Positions 1-8,201 of a DNA stretch of 64,000 nt are shown here, piece after piece (position 1 is the stretch's first letter; the number at the start of each line of letters is the position of its first letter). The position numbers and the translations under genes were made by a program. The DNA comes from CAZFOB01 sp964520325. Lineage in GTDB: Bacteria > Actinomycetota > JAICYB01. The stretch spans positions 82,477 through 146,476 of the forward strand of contig CAZFOB010000008.1 of assembly GCA_964520325.1 (NCBI GenBank), given 5' to 3'. The notes under the pieces are model-generated. The model searched no databases. It saw nothing but the letters and a program-made list of their open reading frames with translations, and had not been told where the DNA came from.

Positions 1-656
1 AAGAGAGGAAGCCAGGACACGAGAACGTCTTTCTCCGGATCTATCCCGAGCATCTCGCCGGCCGCCTGCATGTTGGCGATGAGGTGGCGGTGAGTGAGGA
101 CGACGGCGCGAGAGCGACCCGTTGTGCCCGAGGTGAACTGGAGGAGCGCGAGGTGGCCGGGCTCGACGTCGAGGCGGGGCACATCGGGGACGCCGGCGGG
201 GCCGTCGCCGGCGGCGAGCTCTTCGAGCGAGCAGATGGTGGCTGCGACATCGATCGGTGGCGCGAGCTCGAGGAGCTGATCCGAGACCACGAGGAGGCGG
301 GTATCGGTCTTGTCGGTGCGGGAGACGACGTCGGCGACGAACGCGTCCAGGTCGCTGACGCGGCGGGGGAGTGACAGGACGACTGGTGCGGCCCCGGCGG
401 CCCACGTCCCGAAGAGGACCCGGAGCAGGTCGGCGCTGGTCGTGCCGAGGATACATACGCGGTCCCCGGGTTCAACGCCCCTTGCCTGCAAAGAGCGAGC
501 GACGCGGGCCGCGTCTTCGCCGAGTTGGGCGTAGGACAACCGCTGTTGCCCCAGGTCACGATCCACCAGCGTGATGCCGCGGGTGGTCTGCGCCGACCGT
601 TCGAGCGCTTCCGGGACGGTGCCGACGAGCTGTTCGGTCTGGGTGATCCGTGTCAA
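1..656 (-). CDS. Fatty-acyl-AMP ligase / acyl-CoA synthetase, N-terminal part (runs off window)
   Basis: Member of the adenylate-forming (AMP-binding) superfamily, which activates an acyl acid with ATP. The minus-strand frame is open from a TTG at 656 to the window edge and gives about 218 residues. The central stretch reads QFTSGTTGRSRAVVLTH, the P-loop-like AMP-binding signature, followed by LIANMQA and VSWLPL, wording typical of FAAL-type ligases that load lipids onto carrier proteins. The start is TTG with a GGAGG Shine-Dalgarno about 8 bases upstream; no ATG or GTG lies near the expected N-terminus. The C-terminal domain is missing because the window ends. FAAL versus ordinary acyl-CoA synthetase cannot be settled from this part. 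Confidence 0.85.
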   Translation of the reverse strand, partial: MTRITQTEQLVGTVPEALERSAQTTRGITLVDRDLGQQRLSYAQLGEDAARVARSLQARGVEPGDRVCILGTTSADLLRVLFGTWAAGAAPVVLSLPRRVSDLDAFVADVVSRTDKTDTRLLVVSDQLLELAPPIDVAATICSLEELAAGDGPAGVPDVPRLDVEPGHLALLQFTSGTTGRSRAVVLTHRHLIANMQAAGEMLGIDPEKDVLVSWLPL

Positions 657-758
657 GGTTGGGCCCTCCGGGCGCGCGGGAAGAAGCGTTTGGTGACAGA
701 CCGGGCGTCATACCTTTGGGTTACGGGGGCTGGTCAGAAGGATGAGGCGGCGTTAGCC

Positions 759-764
759 TAAGGT
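759..764 (+). promoter_or_regulatory. -10 box of a leaderless promoter
   Basis: TAAGGT lies exactly 6 bases before the GTG at 771, so the transcript would start at or within a base of the start codon. The same geometry recurs at several other genes in the window. No clear -35 is visible. Confidence 0.45.
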
Positions 765-770
765 TGTCTC

Positions 771-1133
771 GTGGCGGGTACGAACTCCATTACACGTAAG
801 GCCGTTCTACCCAGCAGAGGGGTCGCTGACCACAGGAGGTCCGAATTGCAGGCTACGCGCACGCGCCAAGACCAGACGTTCTGGCACATCGTCGAGGACC
901 TTCACTGGAGGCTCGACGACGGCAGCGGTAGCCCGCCGCCTCCCGGAGAGCCGGAGTTCGACCACGGTGGCGGTGGTGGCGTATGGCCGGTTTGGGCAAC
1001 GCACATGATCGCGTTCCTTCTCGGTGGCCTCACCTGGGGTTCTCTTCTGCTGGCGCCGCCGATGCTTCCCGTCGCTGCGCTGATCAGCATCGTTGCTTTC
1101 GTCGGCTTTGCTGCCAAACGCCGCTGGCGCTAG
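771..1133 (+). CDS. Small membrane protein of unknown function
   Basis: No family was recognised. The 120-residue product has a polar, Gly/Pro/His-rich N-terminal half and two hydrophobic segments near residues 77-95 and 97-113, ending in the basic tail AAKRRWR, so it is probably an inner-membrane protein. Two starts compete. The GTG at 771 sits 6 bases after a -10 box (leaderless). An in-frame TTG at 846 has a perfect AGGAGGT ribosome binding site 5 bases upstream and would give 95 residues. Both could be used. A tRNA-Leu gene follows on the same strand. Confidence 0.6.
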   Translation: MAGTNSITRKAVLPSRGVADHRRSELQATRTRQDQTFWHIVEDLHWRLDDGSGSPPPPGEPEFDHGGGGGVWPVWATHMIAFLLGGLTWGSLLLAPPMLPVAALISIVAFVGFAAKRRWR

Positions 1134-1181
1134 CTGCGCCGGCTGAGCTTCGGCGCCCGCCCCTACTACTCTTGTTCGGAC

Positions 1182-1262
1182 GCGGGCGTGGCGGAATGGC
1201 AGACGCGCCGGCCTTAGGAGCCGGTGGGGAAACCCGTGGGGGTTCAAGTCCCTCCGCCCGCA
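1182..1262 (+). tRNA. tRNA-Leu (anticodon TAG)
   Basis: The acceptor stem GCGGGCG pairs with CGCCCGC. The anticodon stem CCGGC/GCCGG encloses the loop CTTAGGA (anticodon TAG), and there is a long class II variable arm and a TTCAAGT T-loop. No CCA is encoded. The next coding start follows within two bases. Confidence 0.93.
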
Positions 1263-1263
1263 C

Positions 1264-2616
1264 ATGACGGTTGTGATGGATAGAGCCCTGCGGTACACGG
1301 GACGGGTCATCGACGCCTGGATGCCGCTCAAGATCGCCTACGACCGTCTGCCGAGCGCGACGATCGGGATCGCCCACCGGGGCAAGCTCACCTACGCGCG
1401 CGGGTTCGGTTTCGCGGACGCCGAGAACGAGATCCCGGCGACACCGCAGACCGCATACCGGATCGCCTCCAACTCGAAGACGTTCACGGCGGTCTGCATC
1501 ATGCAGCTCGTCGAGCGGGGCAAGCTCCGCCTGGACGACCGGGTCTCCACGTATCTGCCCTGGTTTTCAGCGAAGGCCAGAGACCGCGACGCTGCCAACA
1601 TCACGATCCGTCAGGCACTCTCCCATTGCGCAGGCGTCTTCCGTGACGGCGACACGCCGCATTGGAATTCCGACGAGTTCCCGACCACAGCGAAGCTCAA
1701 ACGCTCGGTGTCGCCGTCCACCGTCGTCTTCGAGAACGCGACCCGATTCAAGTACTCGAACTTCGGGTTCGCGCTGCTCGGTGCCGTCATCGCGAAGGTC
1801 AGCGGACAGAGCTACGAGGCATACACGACCGAGCACATCATCAAGCCGCTGCGGATGACGCGGACTGCGCCCGACCTCACGAGAGAATCGCTCGGATGGC
1901 TTGGGGCCGGTTATTCGCGCTCGATCCCGGATCAGGCGCGCGAGCGGTTCGAGCACTGCAAAACGCACGCCTATGCCTCGGCGACCGGGTTCCTGTCGAC
2001 GGTCGAGGACCTCGCGAAGTACTACTCGGCCCTATCGCTCGCTCGCAACGTCACGACACTCGTTGGACGCGAATCGAAGAAGGAGATGTTCAGGCAGCAC
2101 TGGACGTCGAAGCTCGACGGAGCGTACGGCCTCGGATTCGCGGTCATGGAGCAGAACGGCAAGTGGATCGTCGGACACGGCGGCGGATTTCCGGGATTCA
2201 TCACCAGCACTTCCCTGAACCTCGATGACGACATCGCGGTGTTCGTTCTGACGAACAGCAACGACAGTCCAGCCGGCTTTATCGCCGAGGGCATCCGCGA
2301 GACGATCTACCGGTTCACCACGGGTGACTACTTCAAGGGAGCAAGGCATGGACAGACCCGCTTCGAGGGTGCGTACCGCTCGCGGTGGGGCGACCAGATC
2401 GTCGTCGGGACGGGCTCGAAGCTCGTCGCGTTCGCGCCACAGACCCACTCACCGCTCGCCGAGGCAACCACTCTCAAACCGGCGACGGCGAACAGCTTCG
2501 TCATGGAGTCGCCGTTCAACTACGACTCGGTCGGGGAGCGGGCGAAGTTCGTGATGGGACCCAACAAGAAGGCGAAGCGTCTCATCTGGGGCTCCCAGCA
2601 GCTCGAACGCCTCTGA
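1264..2616 (+). CDS. Serine hydrolase, class C beta-lactamase fold
   Basis: Member of the beta-lactamase/penicillin-binding-protein-like hydrolase family (Pfam Beta-lactamase), which includes esterases, D-aminopeptidases and low-activity lactamases. The active-site series is complete: S69-N-S-K72 (SxxK), Y164-S-N (YxN) and HGGG near residue 300 standing for the KTG triad. The length of 450 residues is usual. No signal peptide is obvious, so it may be cytoplasmic. The first ATG (1264) touches the tRNA-Leu 3' end; ATG 1276 or ATG 1321 are realistic alternatives. The substrate cannot be inferred from sequence. The gene stands alone and converges with the PASTA gene downstream. Confidence 0.85.
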   Translation: MTVVMDRALRYTGRVIDAWMPLKIAYDRLPSATIGIAHRGKLTYARGFGFADAENEIPATPQTAYRIASNSKTFTAVCIMQLVERGKLRLDDRVSTYLPWFSAKARDRDAANITIRQALSHCAGVFRDGDTPHWNSDEFPTTAKLKRSVSPSTVVFENATRFKYSNFGFALLGAVIAKVSGQSYEAYTTEHIIKPLRMTRTAPDLTRESLGWLGAGYSRSIPDQARERFEHCKTHAYASATGFLSTVEDLAKYYSALSLARNVTTLVGRESKKEMFRQHWTSKLDGAYGLGFAVMEQNGKWIVGHGGGFPGFITSTSLNLDDDIAVFVLTNSNDSPAGFIAEGIRETIYRFTTGDYFKGARHGQTRFEGAYRSRWGDQIVVGTGSKLVAFAPQTHSPLAEATTLKPATANSFVMESPFNYDSVGERAKFVMGPNKKAKRLIWGSQQLERL

Positions 2617-2629
2617 CTTCGGCGAGGGC

Positions 2630-3139
2630 CTACCGCGCGGCGGCGATGTGAACGGTCGTGTTGACGTCCACGAGCGCGCCGGATGCGGGAACAGTCGAGA
2701 TCACACGATCCGACTCGAGCTCTGGGTCCTTCTTGTAGGTCACCGTTCCGGGTTTGAGGTTGCCGCGATCGATGCGTCGCCGCGCCTCGTCGACGGGCAG
2801 GCGTCGCACGTCCGGCACCCGTACCTGCGCGGCACCTCGGGTCACTTCGAGTGTGATCGTCGTGTTCTTGTTACGGACGACGGCAGTCTCGGGCTGCTGG
2901 CGAACCACCGTTCCCGCGATCCCACCGCCTGCGCGGAACACGACCTCGGTGAAGTAGCCGGCCGTTGTGGCTTTCGCGATCGCGGGATTGACCTGCAAGC
3001 CAAGGAGGTGGGGGATCCTCGCGGACGCGTCGGGCGTTCCGCTCATCAGGTAGACCCCGGCCACAGCAACCACGGCGACGAGCGGACCGACGGGGAGGCG
3101 CGCCAGCAGTTCCAAGATCGACTTCACGAAGCGTTCCAT
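2630..3139 (-). CDS. Membrane-anchored PASTA-domain protein
   Basis: The product of 169 residues starts MERFVKSILELL, has one transmembrane segment (about residues 17-34, VGPLVAVVAVAGVYLM), and then two PASTA-like repeats of about 65 residues. The second carries the typical VPDVRRLPVDEARRRI pattern. PASTA domains bind peptidoglycan or muropeptides in Ser/Thr kinases and PBPs. Here there is no kinase or transpeptidase domain, so it may be a sensor or adaptor. The start is fixed by a -10 box (TACCTT) exactly 6 bases upstream; a longer reading frame starting at 3172 would overlap the divergent gene and is unlikely. Confidence 0.8.
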   Translation of the reverse strand: MERFVKSILELLARLPVGPLVAVVAVAGVYLMSGTPDASARIPHLLGLQVNPAIAKATTAGYFTEVVFRAGGGIAGTVVRQQPETAVVRNKNTTITLEVTRGAAQVRVPDVRRLPVDEARRRIDRGNLKPGTVTYKKDPELESDRVISTVPASGALVDVNTTVHIAAAR

Positions 3140-3145
3140 GCGGCC

Positions 3146-3151
3146 AAGGTA
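3146..3151 (-). promoter_or_regulatory. -10 box for the PASTA gene, in a very tight divergent promoter region
   Basis: On the minus strand TACCTT-N6-ATG reads directly into the PASTA gene. On the plus strand TAGTAG (3150-3155) lies 6 bases before the ATG of the aminotransferase at 3162. The two starts are only 22 bases apart, so both promoters would share or compete for the same DNA. Confidence 0.5.
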
Positions 3152-3161
3152 GTAGGGCAAC

Positions 3162-4010
3162 ATGAGTGGCATGGCGATCCTGTGGCTGAACGGCGAGCTG
3201 GTCGACGAGGACGATGCGAAGATCTCTGTGCTCGATCGCGGTCTGCTGTCCGGGTACGGCCTCTTCGAGACGATGCGCGTCTACGGCGGCAAGCCGTGGG
3301 CGTTCGACGACCACTGGGCGCGTCTCGAGCATGGCGGGACATTCATCGATCTGCAGACACCGTCGGCCGGAACGGTCAGCGGCGCGATCGATGACGTTCT
3401 CCGAGCCAACAACCTGTCGGACGCGGGAGTGCGCGTGACGGTGACCGGCGGGTCCGGACCCGCCGATGTGCAAGCCGACCCCGACCGGCCTCCGAGTCTG
3501 ATCGTCATCGTCTGGCCGCTGCGCGACTACGGTGAGCTCTACGAGACGGGAGCCGCGCTGGCCACATTGCTCGAAGGGGCGCGTCCATTGGCCGGGCTGA
3601 AGACCACTTCGTACGCCGCCAGCGTCGCCGGTCGCGTCTTCGCGAAGCGCGCCGGTGCCGACGACGCCGTCTTCCTCGGTGGACACAAGCGCGTCCTCGA
3701 GGCCACCGGGTCCAACCTGTGTGTCGTCCTGGACAACAGACTCCGAACGCCGCCCCTCGATGACGCGATCCTGCCCGGCATCACGCGGCGCTACGTGCTC
3801 GACGTCGCCCGAGAGCAAGGCTTCGACGTCGTCGAGGAGCCGCTGTACGTCGATGATCTGCTCATCGCGGACGAAGTCGTACTCACCTCGTCGCTGCGAG
3901 AGGTGTACCCGGCGCGGTCGATAGACGGACGGGAGTTGCGGCGGTCCGGTGTCGCGAAACGTCTGCGCGATGCCTATCGGGGATTGATCAGAAGGACGCT
4001 GGAAACCTAG
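3162..4010 (+). CDS. pabC: Class IV PLP aminotransferase (4-amino-4-deoxychorismate lyase-like)
   Basis: Fold-type IV PLP enzyme, the family of aminodeoxychorismate lyase (p-aminobenzoate synthesis for folate), branched-chain aminotransferase and D-amino-acid transaminase. Visible features are the N-terminal LNGELVDEDDAKISVLDRGL, the PLP lysine in LAGLKTTSYAASV (about residue 147), and ATGSNLCVV, which matches the phosphate-binding region. The length (282) suits PabC better than IlvE. No pabA/pabB is nearby, though folC occurs elsewhere in the window. Naming it PabC is an inference; a D-amino-acid aminotransferase is the main alternative. Confidence 0.75.
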   Translation: MSGMAILWLNGELVDEDDAKISVLDRGLLSGYGLFETMRVYGGKPWAFDDHWARLEHGGTFIDLQTPSAGTVSGAIDDVLRANNLSDAGVRVTVTGGSGPADVQADPDRPPSLIVIVWPLRDYGELYETGAALATLLEGARPLAGLKTTSYAASVAGRVFAKRAGADDAVFLGGHKRVLEATGSNLCVVLDNRLRTPPLDDAILPGITRRYVLDVAREQGFDVVEEPLYVDDLLIADEVVLTSSLREVYPARSIDGRELRRSGVAKRLRDAYRGLIRRTLET

Positions 4011-4285
4011 ACGTGCTTGCTGGGGATGAAGATCCCCTCCTGCCAGGACACGCGTCCCTCGCCGGGGAGCTCTTCGAGCGAGGACGGGTGCACGAACCCC
4101 ACGGATCGGCGTGCGCCGGATATCGCGTTGAGCAAGCGCATGAGCTGCATGGTGGTGATGTGTCCGTCGGCGAGCGCGCGCTCGAGCGAGCCGTCCTTGA
4201 GCAGTGCTTCGCGGATCTGACGCGCGATCACGATGAGATTGGCGTCTTCGATCTCTGCGTCGTTGGCGGCGGGTCGGTCTGTCAT
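4007..4285 (-). CDS. Small conserved-looking hypothetical protein
   Basis: The 92-residue protein is acidic and helical at the N-terminus (ANLIVIARQIREALLKDGS), followed by a more polar tail. No family was recognised. It ends 4 bases inside the 3' end of the convergent aminotransferase gene. A plausible promoter (TACACT at about 4306-4311 on the minus strand) and a purine-rich stretch before the ATG support expression. Codon use matches the neighbours. Confidence 0.6.
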   Translation of the reverse strand: MTDRPAANDAEIEDANLIVIARQIREALLKDGSLERALADGHITTMQLMRLLNAISGARRSVGFVHPSSLEELPGEGRVSWQEGIFIPSKHV

Positions 4286-4324
4286 CCTGTTTGTCTCCGG
4301 CGGACAGTGTAGGAGACATCGAGG

Positions 4325-5779
4325 ATGACCGGCTTGCGCGACCGTGTGCAGAACAGTGAGCGCTACCGCTGGTGGGCGCTCGTCGTCCTGTTACTCGGCT
4401 TTTTCTCTACCGGTATCTCGGTGACGATCCTCAGCGCGGTGCTTCCGACGATCGCGCGCGACTTCGACGTCGCCGACAACACGGTTGCGTGGGTCGTCAC
4501 CGGGCCGATGCTGGTCTTCGGCGTGCTCATGCCGTCGATGGGCAAAGCCGGCGATATGTTCGGTCGCAAGCGCGTGTACATCCTCGGGTGGGCGGTATCG
4601 ATCGCGTTCTCTGGTCTGGCGGCGTTGTCATGGAGTGCGGGCGCGCTCATCACCTTCCGGTTGCTGAGCGCAGCCGCGGGCGCGGCGACCGGACCGGCGT
4701 CGATGGCGCTCATCCTCTCGGCCTTCCCGCCCGCAGAACGCGTGAAGGCGATGGGGTGGTGGTCGTTCGCCGGCGCCGGTGCTCCGGTGATCGGACTCGT
4801 CGTCGGTGGACCGTTGGTGGATCTCGTCGGTTGGCGGTGGATCTTCGGGGTGCAGCCGCCGCTCGCGATCCCCGGTCTGCTCCTCGCCGGATGGGTGCTG
4901 CGGTCCGACCGTCCGAGTGAGCGCCCGCAGTTCGACTTGGCCGGGAGCGTGCTGCTCGGTCTGACGATGCTCAGTCTCCTGTTCGGCCTGAACCAGACGG
5001 CGGACGGCAGATGGACCAAGCCGGCAGTGCTCGTACCGTTGCTGTTGACCCCGCTGCTCGGAGCATTCTTCGTTCGTGTGGAGCGGCGGCAGAGCGATCC
5101 GCTGCTGCACCTCGAGTACTTCAGACGCCGGAACGTGGCCGTCCCGATGGTGCTGCAGGCCGTTGCGCACGTTCCGTACATGGGCACGTTCTTCCTTACT
5201 CCCTTTCTCCTGCACGACGTGCTCGGCTACAACAACACGCGGACGGCCTTCGCGTTGTTGCCGCGCCCGCTCGCGAACTCGCTTGCCTCGCTCCTCGCCG
5301 GATACGCAGCCGTGAAGTTCGGTGAGCGGTTCACCGCGGTCGCCGGCTCAGGTGCGATGGCAGCCGGACTCTTCGTACTCGCCGCCGTTGGTCCGGGGTC
5401 GTCGTTGTCGCAGATCGTGATCGCGCTTGTGCTCACCGGCGTTGGGATGGGGTTCTCGCTTCCCGGGCTGGTCTCGAGCGTGGCCAACGCGGTCGAGGAG
5501 AAGGACTTCGGAGCGACCGCAGCTGCACAGGAGATGCTGATGATGGTCGGCATGACGCTCGGGATGCAGGGCATGCAGACGATCCATTCGATGCGCGCAC
5601 GGGTCGTGGGCGACGCCGCGGCCTACAACGACACGTTCCTCCTGGGCGCGATCATCGCGACCGCGGCGACGTTTCTCGCCTTCTCAGTCCGGTCGATGCA
5701 CCGTTCGCAGCTCGTGCCGCCTACGGAGTCTCCCGAAGCGCCCGGCCTTCACATGATCGGGCCTGAGGCGGTGCGTTAG
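4325..5779 (+). CDS. MFS drug-efflux transporter, DHA2 (14-TM) type
   Basis: The 484-residue membrane protein has about 14 hydrophobic segments. The loop between TM2 and TM3 carries GKAGDMFGRKRVYI, the MFS motif A, and a downstream segment reads GAPVIGLVVGGPLVD, motif C of proton-drug antiporters. This fits the EmrB/QacA-type DHA2 family, which exports toxic compounds in exchange for protons. The cargo is unknown. The gene starts 40 bases from the divergent small gene. No regulator of the TetR or MarR kind is adjacent. Confidence 0.85.
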   Translation: MTGLRDRVQNSERYRWWALVVLLLGFFSTGISVTILSAVLPTIARDFDVADNTVAWVVTGPMLVFGVLMPSMGKAGDMFGRKRVYILGWAVSIAFSGLAALSWSAGALITFRLLSAAAGAATGPASMALILSAFPPAERVKAMGWWSFAGAGAPVIGLVVGGPLVDLVGWRWIFGVQPPLAIPGLLLAGWVLRSDRPSERPQFDLAGSVLLGLTMLSLLFGLNQTADGRWTKPAVLVPLLLTPLLGAFFVRVERRQSDPLLHLEYFRRRNVAVPMVLQAVAHVPYMGTFFLTPFLLHDVLGYNNTRTAFALLPRPLANSLASLLAGYAAVKFGERFTAVAGSGAMAAGLFVLAAVGPGSSLSQIVIALVLTGVGMGFSLPGLVSSVANAVEEKDFGATAAAQEMLMMVGMTLGMQGMQTIHSMRARVVGDAAAYNDTFLLGAIIATAATFLAFSVRSMHRSQLVPPTESPEAPGLHMIGPEAVR

Positions 5780-5802
5780 CGGCCGTTGTCCGCAGCCTGA
5801 GG

Positions 5803-5808
5803 TACCTT
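5803..5808 (+). promoter_or_regulatory. -10 box of a leaderless promoter
   Basis: TACCTT lies 6 bases before the GTG at 5815, identical in sequence and spacing to the box before the PASTA gene at 3139. Confidence 0.45.
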
Positions 5809-5814
5809 CACTCC

Positions 5815-6855
5815 GTGGCGGAGCAGGAGCGTCCTACGACGGCAACGATCGTCCGCATCACGGTGGTCGCCGTCGCAACGTTGGTGTTGCTGTACGGCAT
5901 CTACCTCGTCCGCCAGATATTGGTTCTCGTTGTTGTCGCACTCTTCCTGGCCATCGGTCTCGATCCCTTCGTGCGTTTCCTGCAGAATCGTTTGAAGACC
6001 CGCCGCGGTCCTGCCGTCGCGATGGTGTTGGTCGGCGCTCTGCTCGTCATCGGTGGTTTCTTCGCGGCCGTGATCCCGCCGCTGGCCGGCCAGACGGTTC
6101 GGCTGGCTCAACAGATCCCGGACTTTGCCGAGCGTCTCTCGGATACGAATTCCAGCTTCGGTGATCTGGATGAGCGATTCGACATCTCCGGCCGTGTCCG
6201 CGCGGCCGTGAACGACCTTCCCTCGCTCGCTGCGGGGTCTATCGGCGGGGCGCTCGGTATCGCTCGCTCCGTCGGTTCGGCCTTCTTCAACATGCTGACG
6301 GTGCTGGTTCTCACCATCTACTTCCTGCTCGATCTTCCCAGGCTGGTTGAGGGAGCTACGAAGCTCGTTTCCAAGAGCCGCCGCAAGAAGGTTCAAGAGA
6401 GTGCTGCCGTCGTCTTCGAGTCGATCAGCAACTACATCGTCGGCAACATCGCGACGTCGATCATCGCCGGCGTCGTCTCGTTCGTCGGTTTGTCCTTGCT
6501 CGGTGTGCCGTACGCTCTCCCGTTGGCCATGTGGGTGGCGATCGCGGATCTGATCCCCCTCGTCGGTGCGATGGTAGGCGCCATACCGGCGACGATCGTC
6601 GCGTACTTCCATGGTCTCGCCACCGGGATCGGTGCGACGATCTTCTTCACCGCATACCAGCAAGTCGAGAACTACGTCGTTCAGCCGCGGGTGATGCGCC
6701 ACGCGGTGAATATCTCCGCAGCCGCCGTCATGCTTGCCGCGCTGATCGGCGCGACGCTGCTCGGGTTTGTCGGTGCGCTCATCGCGATCCCGATCGCTGC
6801 GTCGATCAAAGTGATCGTTGCGCAAACCTGGATCCCGAGACAGGACGCTGCGTAG
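5815..6855 (+). CDS. AI-2E family transporter (PerM/YdiK-like permease)
   Basis: The 346 residues have paired hydrophobic segments near the N-terminus (residues 11-33 and 35-47), a further segment at about 60-80, a soluble middle region (about 95-150), and four to five C-terminal segments. The conserved PLVGAMVGAIPA and the QQVENYVVQPRVM stretch are typical of the AI-2E/UPF0118 family. Family members export diverse solutes or act as Na+/H+ antiporters; only a few transport autoinducer-2, so the name says little about cargo. The GTG start is supported by a leaderless -10 box. The basic SKSRRKKVQ loop faces the cytoplasm. Confidence 0.85.
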   Translation: MAEQERPTTATIVRITVVAVATLVLLYGIYLVRQILVLVVVALFLAIGLDPFVRFLQNRLKTRRGPAVAMVLVGALLVIGGFFAAVIPPLAGQTVRLAQQIPDFAERLSDTNSSFGDLDERFDISGRVRAAVNDLPSLAAGSIGGALGIARSVGSAFFNMLTVLVLTIYFLLDLPRLVEGATKLVSKSRRKKVQESAAVVFESISNYIVGNIATSIIAGVVSFVGLSLLGVPYALPLAMWVAIADLIPLVGAMVGAIPATIVAYFHGLATGIGATIFFTAYQQVENYVVQPRVMRHAVNISAAAVMLAALIGATLLGFVGALIAIPIAASIKVIVAQTWIPRQDAA

Positions 6856-6880
6856 GGTTCTGGGTCGCGGCGAGTCGCCG

Positions 6881-6954
6881 TGGGGCGCCCGGGACTCGAA
6901 CCCGGAACCTTGACCTTAAGAGGGTCCTGCTCTAGCCAGTTGAGCTAGCGCCCC
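6881..6954 (-). tRNA. tRNA-Lys (anticodon CTT)
   Basis: The acceptor GGGGCGC pairs with GCGCCCC, the D-stem is GCTC/GAGC, the anticodon loop is CTCTTAA and the T-arm is CCGGGTTCGAGTCCCGG, with discriminator A. The first pair of the anticodon stem is a G-A mismatch. The 5' end overlaps the 3' end of the frameshifted gene upstream, whose stop codon lies inside the tRNA D-loop region. Confidence 0.9.
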
Positions 6955-7688
6955 GCGCGAGTTTAGCGCAAGGTTTTGCGTATCGGTCGGCGAGAGCGTC
7001 GATCCATCCGAGGATGCGATGAAGACTGGCGCTGCTGCGCGGCACTCGAACGCTCGCGGTGCCGTTGTAGAGGACGTTTGTTCGGTGTCCCGTACCCTCG
7101 GGCTTGATGTACGTCTTTCGAAAGTTCTCGATCGGGATGTTTGTTACGTTCGACCAGTACTGCATTCGCTCGGGTTCGTCCTGGCCACTGTGAAGGTGCA
7201 GCTTCACAGTGAGTTGAGATCTGTCGACGTCCAAGTATTCCTCGACCCACGCGATGAAGAGACTGATCATTCGAGGATCGGAGTTCGAAAGTGATACGTC
7301 CTTGTTGCGCTTTGCGCCCTCCGCCCAGTAAGCCGTTACGCCCGTGGTCCAGAAGGGATCAGACAAGAGTTGCTGGGCCTCGTGCCTCCCCGCGTTTCGA
7401 ACCTCTGTAGCGCGATCTACCGCGCGCTTGCGCAAGCGAGTTCCGAGTTCGCGGCGGTTACCTCGTTTACCATAGAAGCCTCGCCCGGTGCGCGGGGTCG
7501 ATGGTCATGTCCCTGCACCATCCCGAGAGCGTCCCCTTGTGCACAGGGATCACGGCGCTGATCTCCCGATAGGAAAGGCCCATCTGGCGAAGCGTCTGGC
7601 CGATCTCTTTCCGTTCCCAACGCTTCAGCGTGTCCCATCGCTTGATGCGATCGACGAGGTCGACCGAGAGGAATCGAAGAACGAACAT
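6932..7688 (-). pseudogene. HTH-type DNA-binding family protein, split by a frameshift
   Basis: Two minus-strand frames make one recognisable actinobacterial family of unknown function. The first part (about 7467-7688) reads LKRWERKEIGQTLRQMGLSY and HKGTLSGWCRDM, a homeodomain-like helix-turn-helix, and stops at TAA 7467. The second part (6932 to about 7480, one frame over) carries GVTAYWAEGAKRNKD, FRKTYIKPEGTGHR and VLYNGTASVRV. The HTH part leads into the second part only by skipping one base near 7475-7480. It could be a decayed gene, a programmed shift or a sequence error. An internal TTG at 7435 could restart the C-terminal part. GC3 is lower than in the neighbours. Confidence 0.7.
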
Positions 7689-7723
7689 GTGTTCGCCATC
7701 ATAGCTCCGACGTATGACATGCA

Positions 7724-7729
7724 TACAAT
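7724..7729 (+). promoter_or_regulatory. Candidate -10 box
   Basis: TACAAT lies 10 bases before the ATG at 7740, predicting a 5' leader of only 3-5 bases. It sits in the 51-base gap between divergent genes. Confidence 0.4.
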
Positions 7730-7739
7730 CGCTTTCGTC

Positions 7740-8195
7740 ATGGCACGCCACCCGAAGGACCCAGCAGAGGCAGTCGACGAGCTTGGTGTCGGTACCGGTA
7801 CGACCGTCGTCGCCGTCGGACCCGATCACGGCTTCGTCGAAGCGTTGGCCGGGGCGGTCGGTAAGGATGGGAAAGTCGTTGTCCAGGCTCCGCCGCCCGA
7901 ACTCGAAAAGTCGGCCACTGTTGAGATCGTCGATGAAGTTCCGGCTGATGCGAAGGCCGAAACCGTCATCGCGTGGACCAGCGTGGTGCCCGTCCATTCG
8001 GCCCGCGCTCTCGGCGAACACGTCAGTGACGACGGAGCCTTCTGGCTCGTGTTGCCGAAGGTCGGCCGCGATGACCGCGCGCCGGTCAGCGAAGGGGATC
8101 TAACCCGGGCCATGCTCTCGTCGGGGTGGAAGGAAGAGCGCAGGCAAGCGCTCTCGTCCGACTCCTTCGCGGTTGCCTTCCGGCGCCGCCGCTAA
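7740..8195 (+). CDS. Hypothetical protein, DUF3052-like
   Basis: A soluble 151-residue protein. The middle (TTVVAVGPDHGFVEALAGAVG) looks like a nucleotide- or SAM-binding-type beta-alpha unit, and GAFWLVLPKVGRDDRAPVSE resembles the second half of DUF3052-type small actinobacterial proteins. No catalytic motif was recognised. The ATG at 7740 is chosen because translation upstream would run through the divergent promoter region. It ends 6 bases from the convergent gene. The DUF assignment is from memory of the pattern and is uncertain. Confidence 0.6.
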   Translation: MARHPKDPAEAVDELGVGTGTTVVAVGPDHGFVEALAGAVGKDGKVVVQAPPPELEKSATVEIVDEVPADAKAETVIAWTSVVPVHSARALGEHVSDDGAFWLVLPKVGRDDRAPVSEGDLTRAMLSSGWKEERRQALSSDSFAVAFRRRR

Positions 8196-8201
8196 AGCGC
8201 G

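Noticed and set aside
2871..4319. Long minus-strand open frame of about 480 codons over the aminotransferase gene
   Set aside because: It is antisense to a clear PLP-enzyme gene, is Arg-rich and low-complexity, and results from the high GC third positions of the real gene.
5776..6825. Minus-strand open frame of about 350 codons over the AI-2E family gene
   Set aside because: Its translation is a run of Asp/Arg/His-rich sequence with no domain, a mirror of the membrane protein on the other strand.
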